A stretch of DNA of 64,000 nucleotides from Bog-756 sp963830165 (GTDB lineage: Bacteria > Actinomycetota > Acidimicrobiia > Acidimicrobiales > RAAP-2), in assembly GCA_963830165.1 (NCBI GenBank), contig CAWHKZ010000007.1, forward strand, positions 62,001 to 126,000, read 5' to 3'. Below the pieces are notes generated by a model. The model was not told the origin of the DNA. It worked only from the letters and a program-made list of their open reading frames with translations, and ran no database searches. The translations under genes and the position numbers were made by a program. This document shows, piece after piece, positions 35,063-44,202 of the stretch; position 1 is the stretch's first letter; every line of letters starts with the position of its first letter.

Positions 35063-37219
35063 TCAGGCGGTGGGGGAGTCGACCGCCGCCTGCGTCGGCG
35101 CCGCCGCCTGGCCGGCCGCCGCGCCCACCGGGAAGTGGCAGGCCACCTGGTGCCCGGGGGCGATCTCCCGCAGTGGCGGCTCCTCGGCCGCGCACCGGTC
35201 CTGGGCGTAGGGGCAGCGGGTCCGGAACCGGCAGCCCGAGGGCGGATTCAGCGGAGACGGCAACTCGCCGGTGAGGGCCCTGTGACTCGACACGTGGTCC
35301 GGGTCCGGCTCGGGGATCGACGCCAGCAGCGCCTCGGTGTACGGGTGGGCGGCGCTGCGGTAGAGCTCGTCGGACCCGGCCACCTCGACCAGCTTGCCCA
35401 GGTACATCACGGCCACCCGGTCGCTCACGTTCTTCACCACGGCGAGGTCGTGGGCGATGAAGACCATGGTCAGCTCGAACTGCTGCTTGAGGTCGGCCAG
35501 CAGGTTGAGGATCTGGGCCTGGACCGACACGTCGAGGGCGGACACCGGCTCGTCGCAGATCAGCAGGTCGGGCTCGGCCATCAGCGCCCGGGCGATGCTG
35601 ATGCGCTGGCACTGACCGCCCGAGAACTCGCCGGGCAGCCGGTCGCTGGCGGCGTCGGGGTCGATGCCCACCGCCTCCAGCATGGCGCGCACCTTTTCGG
35701 CCCGTTCCGGCTTGGTGCCCCGCTTCCAGATCGTGAGGGGCTCGGCCACGATGTCCTTGATCCGACGTCGCGGGTTCAACGACGAGATCGGGTCCTGGAA
35801 GATCATCTGGATCTTGGTCCGCAGCCGGCGGAGCTGCTTTCCCTTGAGCCCGTTCATCTCCCGGCCCCGGTAGAGGATCGACCCGGACGTGGCCGGCTGC
35901 ACCTGGACCAGCGTGCGCCCGGTGGTCGACTTGCCGCAGCCGGACTCGCCGACCAGACCGAGCGTCTCACCTCGGCGGACCTGGAAGGTCACCCCGGACA
36001 CGGCCTGGACCCGCTGGCGGCCGCTCTTGAACTCGACGACGAGGTCGGTCACGTCGAGCACGATCTCGCCCTCCTGGAGGGCCTCAGGGGTGATGGCGGT
36101 GTCGGTCACGCTGCCCACCTCCTCGGCCGACCCCGAACCGTTCGTCGTGGGCGACAACGACACGGGCACGGCGGGCGCGGTCGAGACGCCGTCGACCAGG
36201 GGATACCAGCAGGCGAAGAGATGGTCCTCCGAGCCGACGGTACGGAGCGGCGGCTCGGTCTCGCGGCACTTGTCCTGGGCATACTGGCAGCGGGGCGCGA
36301 ACCGGCACCCCTGCGGCGGGTTGATCAGGTCCGGCGGACGGCCGCCGATGGCGTTGAGCCGCACGCCACTCGGGTCGGCGAGGCGGGGGATCGACTCCAT
36401 CAGCGCCTGCGTGTAGGGCATCTTCGTGTCGGTGAAGAGCGTGTGGGTCGGCGCCCGCTCCACGATCCGGCCGGCGTACATCACGATGATGTCGTCGGCC
36501 CGGCTGGCCACCACGCCGAGGTCGTGGGTCACGAGGATGACCGCCATGTGCCGCTCCCGTTGCAGTTCGGCCAGGAGGTCGAGGATCTGGGCCTGCACGG
36601 TCACGTCGAGACCGGTGGTGGGCTCGTCGGCCAGCACCAGGCGGGGGGCGCAGGCCAGGGCGATGGCGATCATCACGCGCTGCCGCATGCCGCCCGACAG
36701 CTGGAACGGATACCACCGCACCCGCTGCTCGGGCGAGGGGATCCCGACGGAGCGCAGCAGCTCGACGGCCGTGGACCGGGCCTCCTTCCTGTCCATGTCG
36801 AGGTGCAGCCGGAGCGACTCGCCGATCTGGTCGCCGATCCGCTTGACCGGATTGAGCGCCGTCATCGGGTCCTGGAAGATCATCGAGAGCTCGGCACCCC
36901 ACACCTCGTGCAGCGATGCGTCGTCCATGGCCGTGAGGTCGTGTCCGGCGAAGTGCACGGTGCCGCTCCGGATCACGTCGCGCGGCGGGAGCAGGCCCAT
37001 GATCGAACGGGACAGGACGGTCTTGCCCGAGCCGGACTCGCCCACGATCCCGAGGGTCTTGCCTTCCTCGACCTGGAACGAGACGCCGTCGACGGCGCGC
37101 ACGGTGCCCCGCGGCGTCCGGAACGAGGTGTGGAGGTCCTCGACGGCCAGCAGCGGACCCTCCTGGGTCCCGGCGTCCTTGAACTCGAGCGTGCGACGGG
37201 TCGTGCGCCGGCCGGCCAT
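35063..37219 (-). CDS. Peptide ABC transporter: fused DppD-DppF ATPases
   Basis: 718 residues carrying both cytoplasmic ATPases in one chain. Domain 1 (about 20-330): Walker A 'GESGSGKT', signature 'LSGGMRQRV', Walker B 'RLVLADEPTTG', and a Cys-containing oligopeptide C-domain ('GCRFAPRCQYAQDKC'). A linker leads to domain 2 (about 395-700): Walker A 'GESGCGKS', signature 'FSGGQCQRI', 'LLICDEPVSALD' and the second C-domain ('GCRFRTRCPYAQDRC'). The paired Cys motifs are known to hold a 4Fe-4S cluster in Dpp/Opp ATPases. ATG 37219 overlaps the permease stop (TGATG). Normally these are two proteins. Confidence 0.93.
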   Translation of the reverse strand: MAGRRTTRRTLEFKDAGTQEGPLLAVEDLHTSFRTPRGTVRAVDGVSFQVEEGKTLGIVGESGSGKTVLSRSIMGLLPPRDVIRSGTVHFAGHDLTAMDDASLHEVWGAELSMIFQDPMTALNPVKRIGDQIGESLRLHLDMDRKEARSTAVELLRSVGIPSPEQRVRWYPFQLSGGMRQRVMIAIALACAPRLVLADEPTTGLDVTVQAQILDLLAELQRERHMAVILVTHDLGVVASRADDIIVMYAGRIVERAPTHTLFTDTKMPYTQALMESIPRLADPSGVRLNAIGGRPPDLINPPQGCRFAPRCQYAQDKCRETEPPLRTVGSEDHLFACWYPLVDGVSTAPAVPVSLSPTTNGSGSAEEVGSVTDTAITPEALQEGEIVLDVTDLVVEFKSGRQRVQAVSGVTFQVRRGETLGLVGESGCGKSTTGRTLVQVQPATSGSILYRGREMNGLKGKQLRRLRTKIQMIFQDPISSLNPRRRIKDIVAEPLTIWKRGTKPERAEKVRAMLEAVGIDPDAASDRLPGEFSGGQCQRISIARALMAEPDLLICDEPVSALDVSVQAQILNLLADLKQQFELTMVFIAHDLAVVKNVSDRVAVMYLGKLVEVAGSDELYRSAAHPYTEALLASIPEPDPDHVSSHRALTGELPSPLNPPSGCRFRTRCPYAQDRCAAEEPPLREIAPGHQVACHFPVGAAAGQAAAPTQAAVDSPTA

Positions 37220-38175
37220 CAGAGCAGCCCCTCGCGGATGTCGAACCGTTGGCGCAGCCGGTCGCCGATGAGGTTGATCGACCACAGCAGCAGGAACATG
37301 GCCAGGGCCGGCCACAGCATGATCCACGGGTCGGTGCTGAGGGCGCCGTTGGAGGTGCCCTCGTTGATCAGGTTGCCCCACGACGGTGTCGGCAGGGCCA
37401 CCGACAGGCCGAGGAAGGCCAGGGTCCCCTCGATGACGATCAGACCGGCCACCGTGATGAGGCTGAAGGTGACGGCCACGGGGATCACGTTGGGGAGGAT
37501 CTCGCGCAGCACGATGCGGGTGTCGCTGGCCCCCATGGTCTTGGCCGCGACCACGAAGTCGCGTTGGGCGAACGAGAGGCTCGAGGCGCGGATCACCCGG
37601 TACATGAGGGGGATGGTGGCGATTCCCAGGATGATGGTGATGTGGAAGAGCGAGGCTCCCCAGAAGGTCACGATGGCGATCACGGCCACGATGGCGGGAA
37701 AGGCCAGGATGATGAAGGAGACGGCGTTGAGGGCGACGTCGAGGCGCCCGCCCCGGTAGCCCGACACCAGCCCCGCCGTGCCTCCGATGATGATCCCGAT
37801 GGCCACGCCGCAGAACCCGACGATGAGCGAGACCCTGGCCCCGAAGACCAGGCGGGCCAGCAGGTCCCGGCCGAGGTCGTCGGTACCCAGCCAGTGTGCG
37901 GTACTCGGCCCCTGGTTGAGGGCCGTGTAGTGCTGGAAGTTCGGGTTCTGGAGCGGCAGCACGTTGGCGAGGATGGCCGACAGCAGCACGACGCCGACGA
38001 AGCAGACGGCGAACCAGAACAGGAAGCCGAAGGGCTTCTTCTTCAGGATGTCGTCCCGCTCGGTGGTGGCCTCGGTGGCCATGATCGCCTCGTCGGTGGC
38101 CGCCGTCCCCGGGAGGGGGTTCTCCAGCAGCCGGGCCGAGGACCCGGTGTCGAGCAGCTCTCTGTCGTCAGGCAT
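37219..38175 (-). CDS. Peptide ABC transporter permease, DppC type
   Basis: 318 residues: a polar N-terminus, a first helix near 50-70, then the binding-protein-dependent permease domain with five helices. The family EAA loop reads 'EYxxAA'-like as 'FVVAAKTMGASDTRIVLREI'. The segment 'HWLGTDDLGRDLLARLVFGARVSL' is the standard DppC/OppC N-terminal signature. It lies 3 bases after DppB and overlaps the ATPase gene. Together with DppB it forms the membrane channel for peptides or related solutes. Confidence 0.93.
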   Translation of the reverse strand: MPDDRELLDTGSSARLLENPLPGTAATDEAIMATEATTERDDILKKKPFGFLFWFAVCFVGVVLLSAILANVLPLQNPNFQHYTALNQGPSTAHWLGTDDLGRDLLARLVFGARVSLIVGFCGVAIGIIIGGTAGLVSGYRGGRLDVALNAVSFIILAFPAIVAVIAIVTFWGASLFHITIILGIATIPLMYRVIRASSLSFAQRDFVVAAKTMGASDTRIVLREILPNVIPVAVTFSLITVAGLIVIEGTLAFLGLSVALPTPSWGNLINEGTSNGALSTDPWIMLWPALAMFLLLWSINLIGDRLRQRFDIREGLL

Positions 38176-38178
38176 GGG

Positions 38179-39123
38179 TCACTCCCGCACCACTCTCGGG
38201 TCGACGATGGTGAAGATGAAGTCGATGATGAACTGGATCACCACGAAGGCGATGGCCACGACCAGCGAGATCCCCTGGACCACGAGGTAGTCGCGCTGCT
38301 CGACGGCCTGCACCAGGGCGTACCCGATGCCCGGCAGGGCGAACAGCAGCTCGACCACGAACGTCCCGGCGATCAGGCTGCCGATGTTGATGCCGGCCAC
38401 GGCCAGCAGCGAGAAGCTGGACGGACGGAAGGCGTGACGCCACATGATCCGTCGGTTGGACAGGCCCTTGGACCGGGCCATGGTGATGAAGTCCTGCTGG
38501 AGCGTGCTGATCAGGTCGGACCGCAGGACGCGGAAGTACACGGCGATCGACCCGGCGGTGATGGCCAGCGACGGCAGGATCATCTCGTGGAGGTTGGTGA
38601 GGGGGGCCTGGGTGAACGGCGTGTAGCCGGTGGCCGGGAACCACCCGAGTCCCACGGCGAAGACGGCCACCAGCAGCGGCGCCACCACGAAGGGCGGCAG
38701 GGCGAGGAGGCCGAAGGTGGCGGTGGTCGAGATGTTGTCCGCCGAGCGGTTGGGCTTGCGGGACACCACCAGGGCGAGCGGGATGGCGACGGCGAAGGCG
38801 ATGATCTGGCTGAGGAGGATCAGCTCGATGGAGACCGGGGCGCCGGTGGCGAGGATGTGGGTGACCGACTCGTGGTCGAGGTACGAGGTGCCCAGGTTGC
38901 CGTGGAAGGCGGCGTTGAGCCACACGATGTACTGGTGCCACAGCGGCAGGTTGAGGCCGAGCTGCTTCAGCAGGATGGCCCGGTTGGCCGCGGTGTCGTT
39001 CGGGCCGAGGATGACCTCCGTCGGGTCGCCGGGCAGCAGGTGCACCAGCAGGAACACCAGCACGGAGATGACGAAGGACACCACCAGCAGCTGGAGGAAC
39101 CGTCTGAAGAGGTACTTGCCCAT
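38179..39123 (-). CDS. Peptide ABC transporter permease, DppB type
   Basis: 314 residues with six helices. DppB marks: N-terminal 'YLFRRFLQLLVVSFVISVLVF', 'LLPGDP', 'LPLWHQYIVWL', the EAA loop 'DFITMARSKGLSNRRIMWRH' and C-terminal 'IVDPRVVRE'. Second gene of a substrate-binding protein-dppB-dppC-dppDF unit, 30 bases after the binding protein. Confidence 0.93.
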   Translation of the reverse strand: MGKYLFRRFLQLLVVSFVISVLVFLLVHLLPGDPTEVILGPNDTAANRAILLKQLGLNLPLWHQYIVWLNAAFHGNLGTSYLDHESVTHILATGAPVSIELILLSQIIAFAVAIPLALVVSRKPNRSADNISTTATFGLLALPPFVVAPLLVAVFAVGLGWFPATGYTPFTQAPLTNLHEMILPSLAITAGSIAVYFRVLRSDLISTLQQDFITMARSKGLSNRRIMWRHAFRPSSFSLLAVAGINIGSLIAGTFVVELLFALPGIGYALVQAVEQRDYLVVQGISLVVAIAFVVIQFIIDFIFTIVDPRVVRE

Positions 39124-39153
39124 CGGAGTCGTGACGCCTCGTCTACCTGGCCG

Positions 39154-40842
39154 TCAGCTCGACAGCCAGATCGCCGTCGGGCTGAAGATGCCTTCGTCGA
39201 ATCCCCATGCCGGCTGCCCGCTGGGCAGTGTCGGGTTGGCGAAGTTCTGGACCCGGTCGGAGGCCACCTCCGAGAAGATGTACTGGAGCAGCCAGAGGTA
39301 GGGGAGGTCCACGGCCAGCCGTTCGTTGACCGCCTGATAGGCCTGGACCCGGGTGGCCTGGTCGGTGGTGTGCCGTCCGAGCAGCATGTTCTGCTCGATG
39401 ACGGGGTCCGCATTGCGCGGGAAGTTGAGCGCGATGCCCCCGATCGGGGCGACCGTGGTCGTGCTCCACCACACGTAGTTCTCGTCCGGGTCGATGGCCC
39501 CGAACTGGTAGGAGGTGGCCGCCTGGAACTTCCCGGCGATGAAATTGTCGATGAGGTCGGCCTGCTCGATCTGGCTGACGGTGACGTCGACGCCGATCTC
39601 CTGCCACATCTGCTGGACGATCTGGACCAGCTGGGCCTCGAGGGGATCGGTGATGGTGACCAGGGTGAGGGAAGGCGTGCCGTGCTGGGCCTTGTACTGG
39701 GACACGAGCTGCTTGGCCCCGGCGGGGTCGTACGTCGGGAAGGAGGTCTTCGCGTAGTACTCCGTTCCGGGGAGGAACAGGCCGTCCACGGGCTGGGCGA
39801 AGCCGCCGCCGAAGACCTTCTGGATGGTGGCCTGATCGAGGCCCTTGGCCAGCGCCTGGCGCAGGGTCACGTCGTTGGTGGGCGCCACGGCGCAGTTGAG
39901 CATGATGAACGCCATCGTCGGCTCGCCCTTGATGTTGTGGTACGAGTCGACGATCTGGTACGTGCTCTCGCCCTTGAACCGGTTGATGGTGTTGGGATCG
40001 GTGGACCCGATCATGTCGACGCCGTTCGTCCTCAGCGTGGCCTCGCGCTGGGTGGTGTCGGGGATGGGCTGCAGCGTGATCTGGTCGAGGTAGGGCAGGC
40101 CCGACCGCCAGTAGTTCGGGTTGCGGGTGCCGATGAAGTGGTCGTTCGGGATCCACTCCTGGTAGACGAACGGCCCCGTCCCGACCGGGGTGGGATTGGC
40201 CGCCCCGGACGTGGCCTGGTCGATCATCGACTGGGCGACGACGTAGCCGACCTGGGTGGTGAGGCCCGTGGCGAACCCGGGGTTGGGTGCCTGCAGTGTG
40301 TAGACGACGGTGGTCGGGTCCTGGGCCACCACCGAGGAGACCTGGGTGAGCGCCTGGCCCGTGAGGAGCGAGGCCCGCAGGGCGTTGTAGTTGCTGACCA
40401 CGACCGCGGCCGTCAGGTCCGAGCCGTCGTGGAATTTGATGTTGGGCCGCAGCGTCATCGTCCACGTGGTGTAGGTGGCGTCCGGGGTGAAGGACGCGCA
40501 CAGGTAGGGCTGGACGGACCCGTCGGCGGCGACGGCCATCAGCGGGTCGTAGAGGCAGTTGGCGTAGATGTAGCCGTTGGTGTCCCAGTGGTTCGTGGGC
40601 GGGTAGAAGCCGTCGATCTCGGCCATGAGCCCGATGGTCAGGGAGCCGCCCTTGACCGGCGTGCCGACTCCTACACCGGGCGTCGTGGAGGACGAGGAGT
40701 CCGCGGTCGACGACGAACTGCTGCCCGACGAGGAGCACCCGGCGAGCGCAGTACCCGCCGCTCCGGCCAGGACGACGGCACCGCCGACGGCCGCTCCCCG
40801 GGCCATGAAGGTGCGTCGACTGATCTCGTTCTCTTCGCTCAC
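39154..40842 (-). CDS. Family 5 extracellular solute-binding lipoprotein (Tat-type signal)
   Basis: 562 residues from GTG 40842, chosen because AGGGGGAG lies 5 bases upstream and a stop lies in frame just before it. The N-terminus has a twin-arginine motif ('ISRRTFMARGAA'), a hydrophobic stretch and a lipobox 'LAGC', so the mature protein should be a Tat-exported lipoprotein. A Ser/Thr linker follows, then the peptide-binding fold ('GTGPFVYQEWIPNDHF', 'LRQALAKGLDQATIQK'). It is the likely first gene of the transporter unit. The ligand, whether peptide, nickel-chelate or sugar, cannot be told. Confidence 0.92.
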   Translation of the reverse strand: MSEENEISRRTFMARGAAVGGAVVLAGAAGTALAGCSSSGSSSSSTADSSSSTTPGVGVGTPVKGGSLTIGLMAEIDGFYPPTNHWDTNGYIYANCLYDPLMAVAADGSVQPYLCASFTPDATYTTWTMTLRPNIKFHDGSDLTAAVVVSNYNALRASLLTGQALTQVSSVVAQDPTTVVYTLQAPNPGFATGLTTQVGYVVAQSMIDQATSGAANPTPVGTGPFVYQEWIPNDHFIGTRNPNYWRSGLPYLDQITLQPIPDTTQREATLRTNGVDMIGSTDPNTINRFKGESTYQIVDSYHNIKGEPTMAFIMLNCAVAPTNDVTLRQALAKGLDQATIQKVFGGGFAQPVDGLFLPGTEYYAKTSFPTYDPAGAKQLVSQYKAQHGTPSLTLVTITDPLEAQLVQIVQQMWQEIGVDVTVSQIEQADLIDNFIAGKFQAATSYQFGAIDPDENYVWWSTTTVAPIGGIALNFPRNADPVIEQNMLLGRHTTDQATRVQAYQAVNERLAVDLPYLWLLQYIFSEVASDRVQNFANPTLPSGQPAWGFDEGIFSPTAIWLSS

Positions 40843-40982
40843 GACAACTCCCCCTAGCCTTCTCCCGGGCGCCTGTCGGCGTCCGGGTGCTGCCCGCCGG
40901 AATCGAAGCTCCCCTCCGGCGGACTGCGGAACTGCCCGCCCTGACTCTGCCACAGGCCGAGCGGACCGTGGGCGCACAGTAG

Positions 40983-40999
40983 TGCCCACATCGTGGGCA
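40983..40999. promoter_or_regulatory. Operator-like palindrome between divergent genes
   Basis: TGCCCAC-ATC-GTGGGCA is a 17-bp perfect palindrome; another GTGGGC lies at 40968-40973, making an alternating cluster. It is 141 bases upstream of the solute-binding protein and 70 bases upstream of the glycosyltransferase, well placed to control either. Confidence 0.45.
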
Positions 41000-41056
41000 G
41001 TCCATGCACCGGAGGCCCATTTGCAGGGGGATCCCAGGGGGGTCGGGCGCGCTGGG

Positions 41057-41062
41057 TACCAT
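41057..41062 (+). promoter_or_regulatory. -10 element (TACCAT) for a probable leaderless glycosyltransferase gene
   Basis: TACCAT ends 7 bases before ATG 41070 and overlaps an earlier ATG at 41061, which argues for 41070 as the start. Confidence 0.4.
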
Positions 41063-41069
41063 GCCAGCC

Positions 41070-42776
41070 ATGGATGCAGCGCCCCTCGGACCCGCAGCGT
41101 CCGTCGACGCGTCCCCCGAGGGCGCGACGGACGAGCGACCGAGCGGCCCACAGCGAGCGGTGGCCGGCCCCGTCCGTCCGGCCCCGTCCGATCCCGCCGT
41201 GGCCGTCGCCGATCCCGCCGTGGCCGCCGCCGATCCCGAGGGGCCGGCGTACTCGAGCGTCCTGCGCACGGCGCTGGCGGTGGGCACCGTGCTCGCCCTC
41301 GTGGCCGCCCTGGTGCTCCGCTTCTGGACCTCGTCGGACCTGTGGCTCGACGAGGCGCTCACCGTCAACATCTCCAAGCTGCCCATCCACGAGATCCCGT
41401 CGTACCTGCGCCGGGACGGCGCGCCGCCGCTGTTCTACTTCCTCCTCCATTTCTGGATGGGCGTCTTCGGCTCCTCGGACCTGGCCGTGCGGGCCCTACC
41501 GGGGTGTTCGGCGTCGCCACCGTCCCCCTCGTCTGGCTGGCCGGGCGCCGCCTGGGCGGACGCACCGCGGCGTGGGCGGCGATGCTGCTCGTGGCGTCCT
41601 CGCCGTTCGCCGTCCGCTACGACACCGAGACGCGGATGTACTCGCTGGTCGCCCTGCTCACCGTGTGCGGCTTCCTGGCCGTCGACCGGGCGCTCCGGTC
41701 GCCGCGGGCGGGCAACCTGATCGCCGTGGCCGCGGTGACCGGCCTCCTCCTCTACTCCCACTACTGGGCGATCTACCTGCTGGCCACCACGTTCCTGTGG
41801 CTGGCCTACCAGGCCTGGCGGGGGCGACCCGAGTGGCGGCGGGGCGCACGGGCGGCGTTGGTGGCGGTGGTGATCGGCTCCCTCACCTTCCTGCCGTGGG
41901 TGCCGACCTTCCTCTTCCAGTCCCAGCACACCGGGACGCCCTGGTCGACGCCGGCCAACTTCGCGGCCATGGTGAGCTCCATCTCGTCGTTCGCCGGGGG
42001 GAGCACCGAACCAGGGCCGGGCCCTGGCGCTCGTCTACTTCGCGCTGGTCGGCCTCGGCCTGTTCGGTCTGGCCACCGACCGCCTGCACATCGATCTCGA
42101 CATCCGCACCCGGCCCACGGGGCGCCCCCTGGCCGTCATCATCTGCGGCACCCTGGCCGCCGCCATCCTCGGCGGCCTGGTCTCGAGCAGCGCCTTCGAC
42201 CCGCGCTACGCCTCGGTGGTGTTCGTCCCGCTGGTCCTCATGGTGGCGCTCGGCCTCACCACCTTCCGCGACCGGCACATCCGGGTCGGCATCCTGGCCA
42301 TGGCCGTGGTCCTCGGGATCGCCGCGTCGGTGCCCAACGTGACCACCAACCGGACCCAGGCCGGCCAGGTGGCCGCAGCCATCGCCGCCACGGGCAAGCC
42401 GGGCGACGTGGTCGCCTACTGCCCGGACCAGCTCGGCCCGGCCGTGAACCGCCTCCTGCCCACCGGCCGCTACCAGCAGATCACGTTCCCCCGGGAGACG
42501 GGTCCCACGTACGTGAACTGGGTCGACTACGCCGACGCCGTCCGGGCCGCCTCCCCGCTGGCCTTCGCCGAGAAGGTCGAGGCCATGGCGGCCGGGGGCC
42601 ATCAGGTCTTCGTGGTCTGGGCGCCGGGCTACCAGTCCTACGGCGTCAAGTGCGAGGGCATCATCCAGACGCTCCAGGGCGATCCCGCCTACCACGCCAC
42701 CGACCTGGTGGTGGGCAACGACGTGACCTTCTACCAGCCGATGTGGCTGGTCCGGCTGACGCCGAACGGGTCCTGA
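41070..42776 (+). CDS. GT-C (family 39-like) membrane glycosyltransferase (frameshifts near 41503 and 42025)
   Basis: About 568 residues after correction. A disordered N-terminus is followed by a first helix and the external acidic motif 'LWLDEALTVNISKLP', then 'APPLFYFLLHFWMGVFG', both typical of polyprenyl-phosphate-sugar GT-C enzymes such as ArnT/PMT. Near 41503 a G is missing ('LPGVFGVATVPLVWLAGRR' restored). Near 42025 a base is extra in 'GGGCCGGGCC'. Multiple helices follow, then a C-terminal external domain. It likely adds a sugar from a lipid-linked donor on the outer membrane face. First gene of the glycan block; a membrane mannosyltransferase-like gene follows 5 bases on. Confidence 0.8.
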
Positions 42777-42781
42777 CCGGG

Positions 42782-43969
42782 GTGTCCGGGGGCGTCCCCG
42801 TGGCGACGGCCGATCCGTCCGCCGGGGGGCTGCGGGCGGGACCGCGCCGACATCTGGCGCTCGTCGGCCGGGCCGTCGCCCGGGTCCTGCCCGCCTGGAT
42901 CGTGGCCCGGGTGCTGGTGGCCCTGGCCCTGGTCGTGGCCCATCTCGGCGTGCACTCGCTCCGCCCGGGCAACCCGACCGCACTCCAGCGGGTGCACCAG
43001 GGCCTGTTGTCATGGGACGCGGGCTGGTACCTGGCCATCGCCACGCACGGCTACGCGGCCGCCGGCCGCCAGTCGCTCCGCTTCTTCCCCCTCTTCCCGC
43101 TGCTCGGTCGATGGCTCGGCCGTCTCCCCGGGGTGGGTACCGGCACCGCCCTGATCGTCGTGGCCAACGTGGCCTCGCTGCTGGCCCTGGCCGCCCTGCT
43201 GCTGCTGGTGCGCCACGACCTCGGCGACGCCGACCTGGCCCGCCGGTCGGTCTGGCTGCTCGCCCTCGCCCCCTCGGCGTACGCGATGGTGCTGGCCTAC
43301 TCGGACGCCCTCCTCCTGCTGTGCTCGCTCGTCACCTTCCTCGGCATCCGCACCGGACGATGGTGGTGGGCGGCCGCAGCCGGACTGGCCGCCGGGGCCG
43401 ACCGCCCGCTCGGCGTCCTGCTCGTCGTGCCCGTGGCCGTCGAGCTCTGGTCACGGCGGGACACCCTCTCGGGCGCCGGGCGACGGGTGGCCGGGCTGGC
43501 CGCCCTGGTGGCGCCGGCGGTCGGCGCCGGGGCGTTCCTCGTCTGGGTCGACCACCGCTTCGGCAACGCCTGGCTGCCCCTGACCGTGCAGCAGCAGGGT
43601 GGCCACCGCGGCCAGCTGGCCGTGCCGTTCGACGCCATGGGCCACGACGTCGCCTCCGCCCTGCACGGCCACCACCTGGGCAGCGCCGCCCACATCCCCT
43701 GGGTGCTCCTGTGCGTGGCGCTCGCCGTCCTGGCCTGGCGCCGGTTGCCCCGGTCCTACGCGCTCTTCGCCACCGTGGTGCTCGTCGTGTCCCTGAGCAG
43801 CACCAACCTCGACTCGTTCGAGCGCTACGCCCTGGGGGCGTTCCCCCTGGTGGTGGCCGCGTCGACCACCACGTCACGGCGCCCCGTCGAGCTCGTCGTC
43901 CTGGTGGTGTCCGCCGCCGCCATGACCGGCTACGCGCTGCTGGCCTTCCTCGGGATCGTCGTCCCCTAG
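42782..43969 (+). CDS. PIG-V-like membrane mannosyltransferase
   Basis: 395 residues from GTG 42782. About nine helices. The loop 'SWDAGWYLAIATHGY' followed by 'LRFFPLFPLLGRWLG' is the hallmark of the PIG-V/GPI-mannosyltransferase-2-like bacterial family: an Asp in the first external loop, then FFP-L-P. The substrate would be a polyprenyl-phosphate sugar. The gene directly follows the GT-C above, suggesting they act on the same cell-surface glycan or lipoglycan. Confidence 0.8.
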   Translation: MSGGVPVATADPSAGGLRAGPRRHLALVGRAVARVLPAWIVARVLVALALVVAHLGVHSLRPGNPTALQRVHQGLLSWDAGWYLAIATHGYAAAGRQSLRFFPLFPLLGRWLGRLPGVGTGTALIVVANVASLLALAALLLLVRHDLGDADLARRSVWLLALAPSAYAMVLAYSDALLLLCSLVTFLGIRTGRWWWAAAAGLAAGADRPLGVLLVVPVAVELWSRRDTLSGAGRRVAGLAALVAPAVGAGAFLVWVDHRFGNAWLPLTVQQQGGHRGQLAVPFDAMGHDVASALHGHHLGSAAHIPWVLLCVALAVLAWRRLPRSYALFATVVLVVSLSSTNLDSFERYALGAFPLVVAASTTTSRRPVELVVLVVSAAAMTGYALLAFLGIVVP

Positions 43970-44202
43970 CCACGGGAATCGCCCGGACCGGGCCTCCGCC
44001 GGGCGCCCCGGGAGAGCAACTATCCTCCCTCCGCAGGGGGCAGCCGATACCCGACGGCCACACCGGGCCGCTCGGGACCCGTGGAGGCGGGACGTCGGCC
44101 GACAGCCCGCCGTACCGGGGTGGAACTCCCGGTTCAACTCGACCGCCGACCGGCGAGCCGCTGGCGCCGGCCACCGCAACCAGCAGAAACGGATCGCACC
44201 GC

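Noticed and set aside
37249..40857. 1202-codon plus-strand frame opposite the Dpp operon
   Set aside because: It is a shadow of four well-supported minus-strand genes.
44022..44202. c-di-AMP (ydaO-type) riboswitch upstream of the FAD oxidoreductase
   Set aside because: A GCCGAT-like stretch is reminiscent, but the conserved core blocks and closing stems could not be matched.
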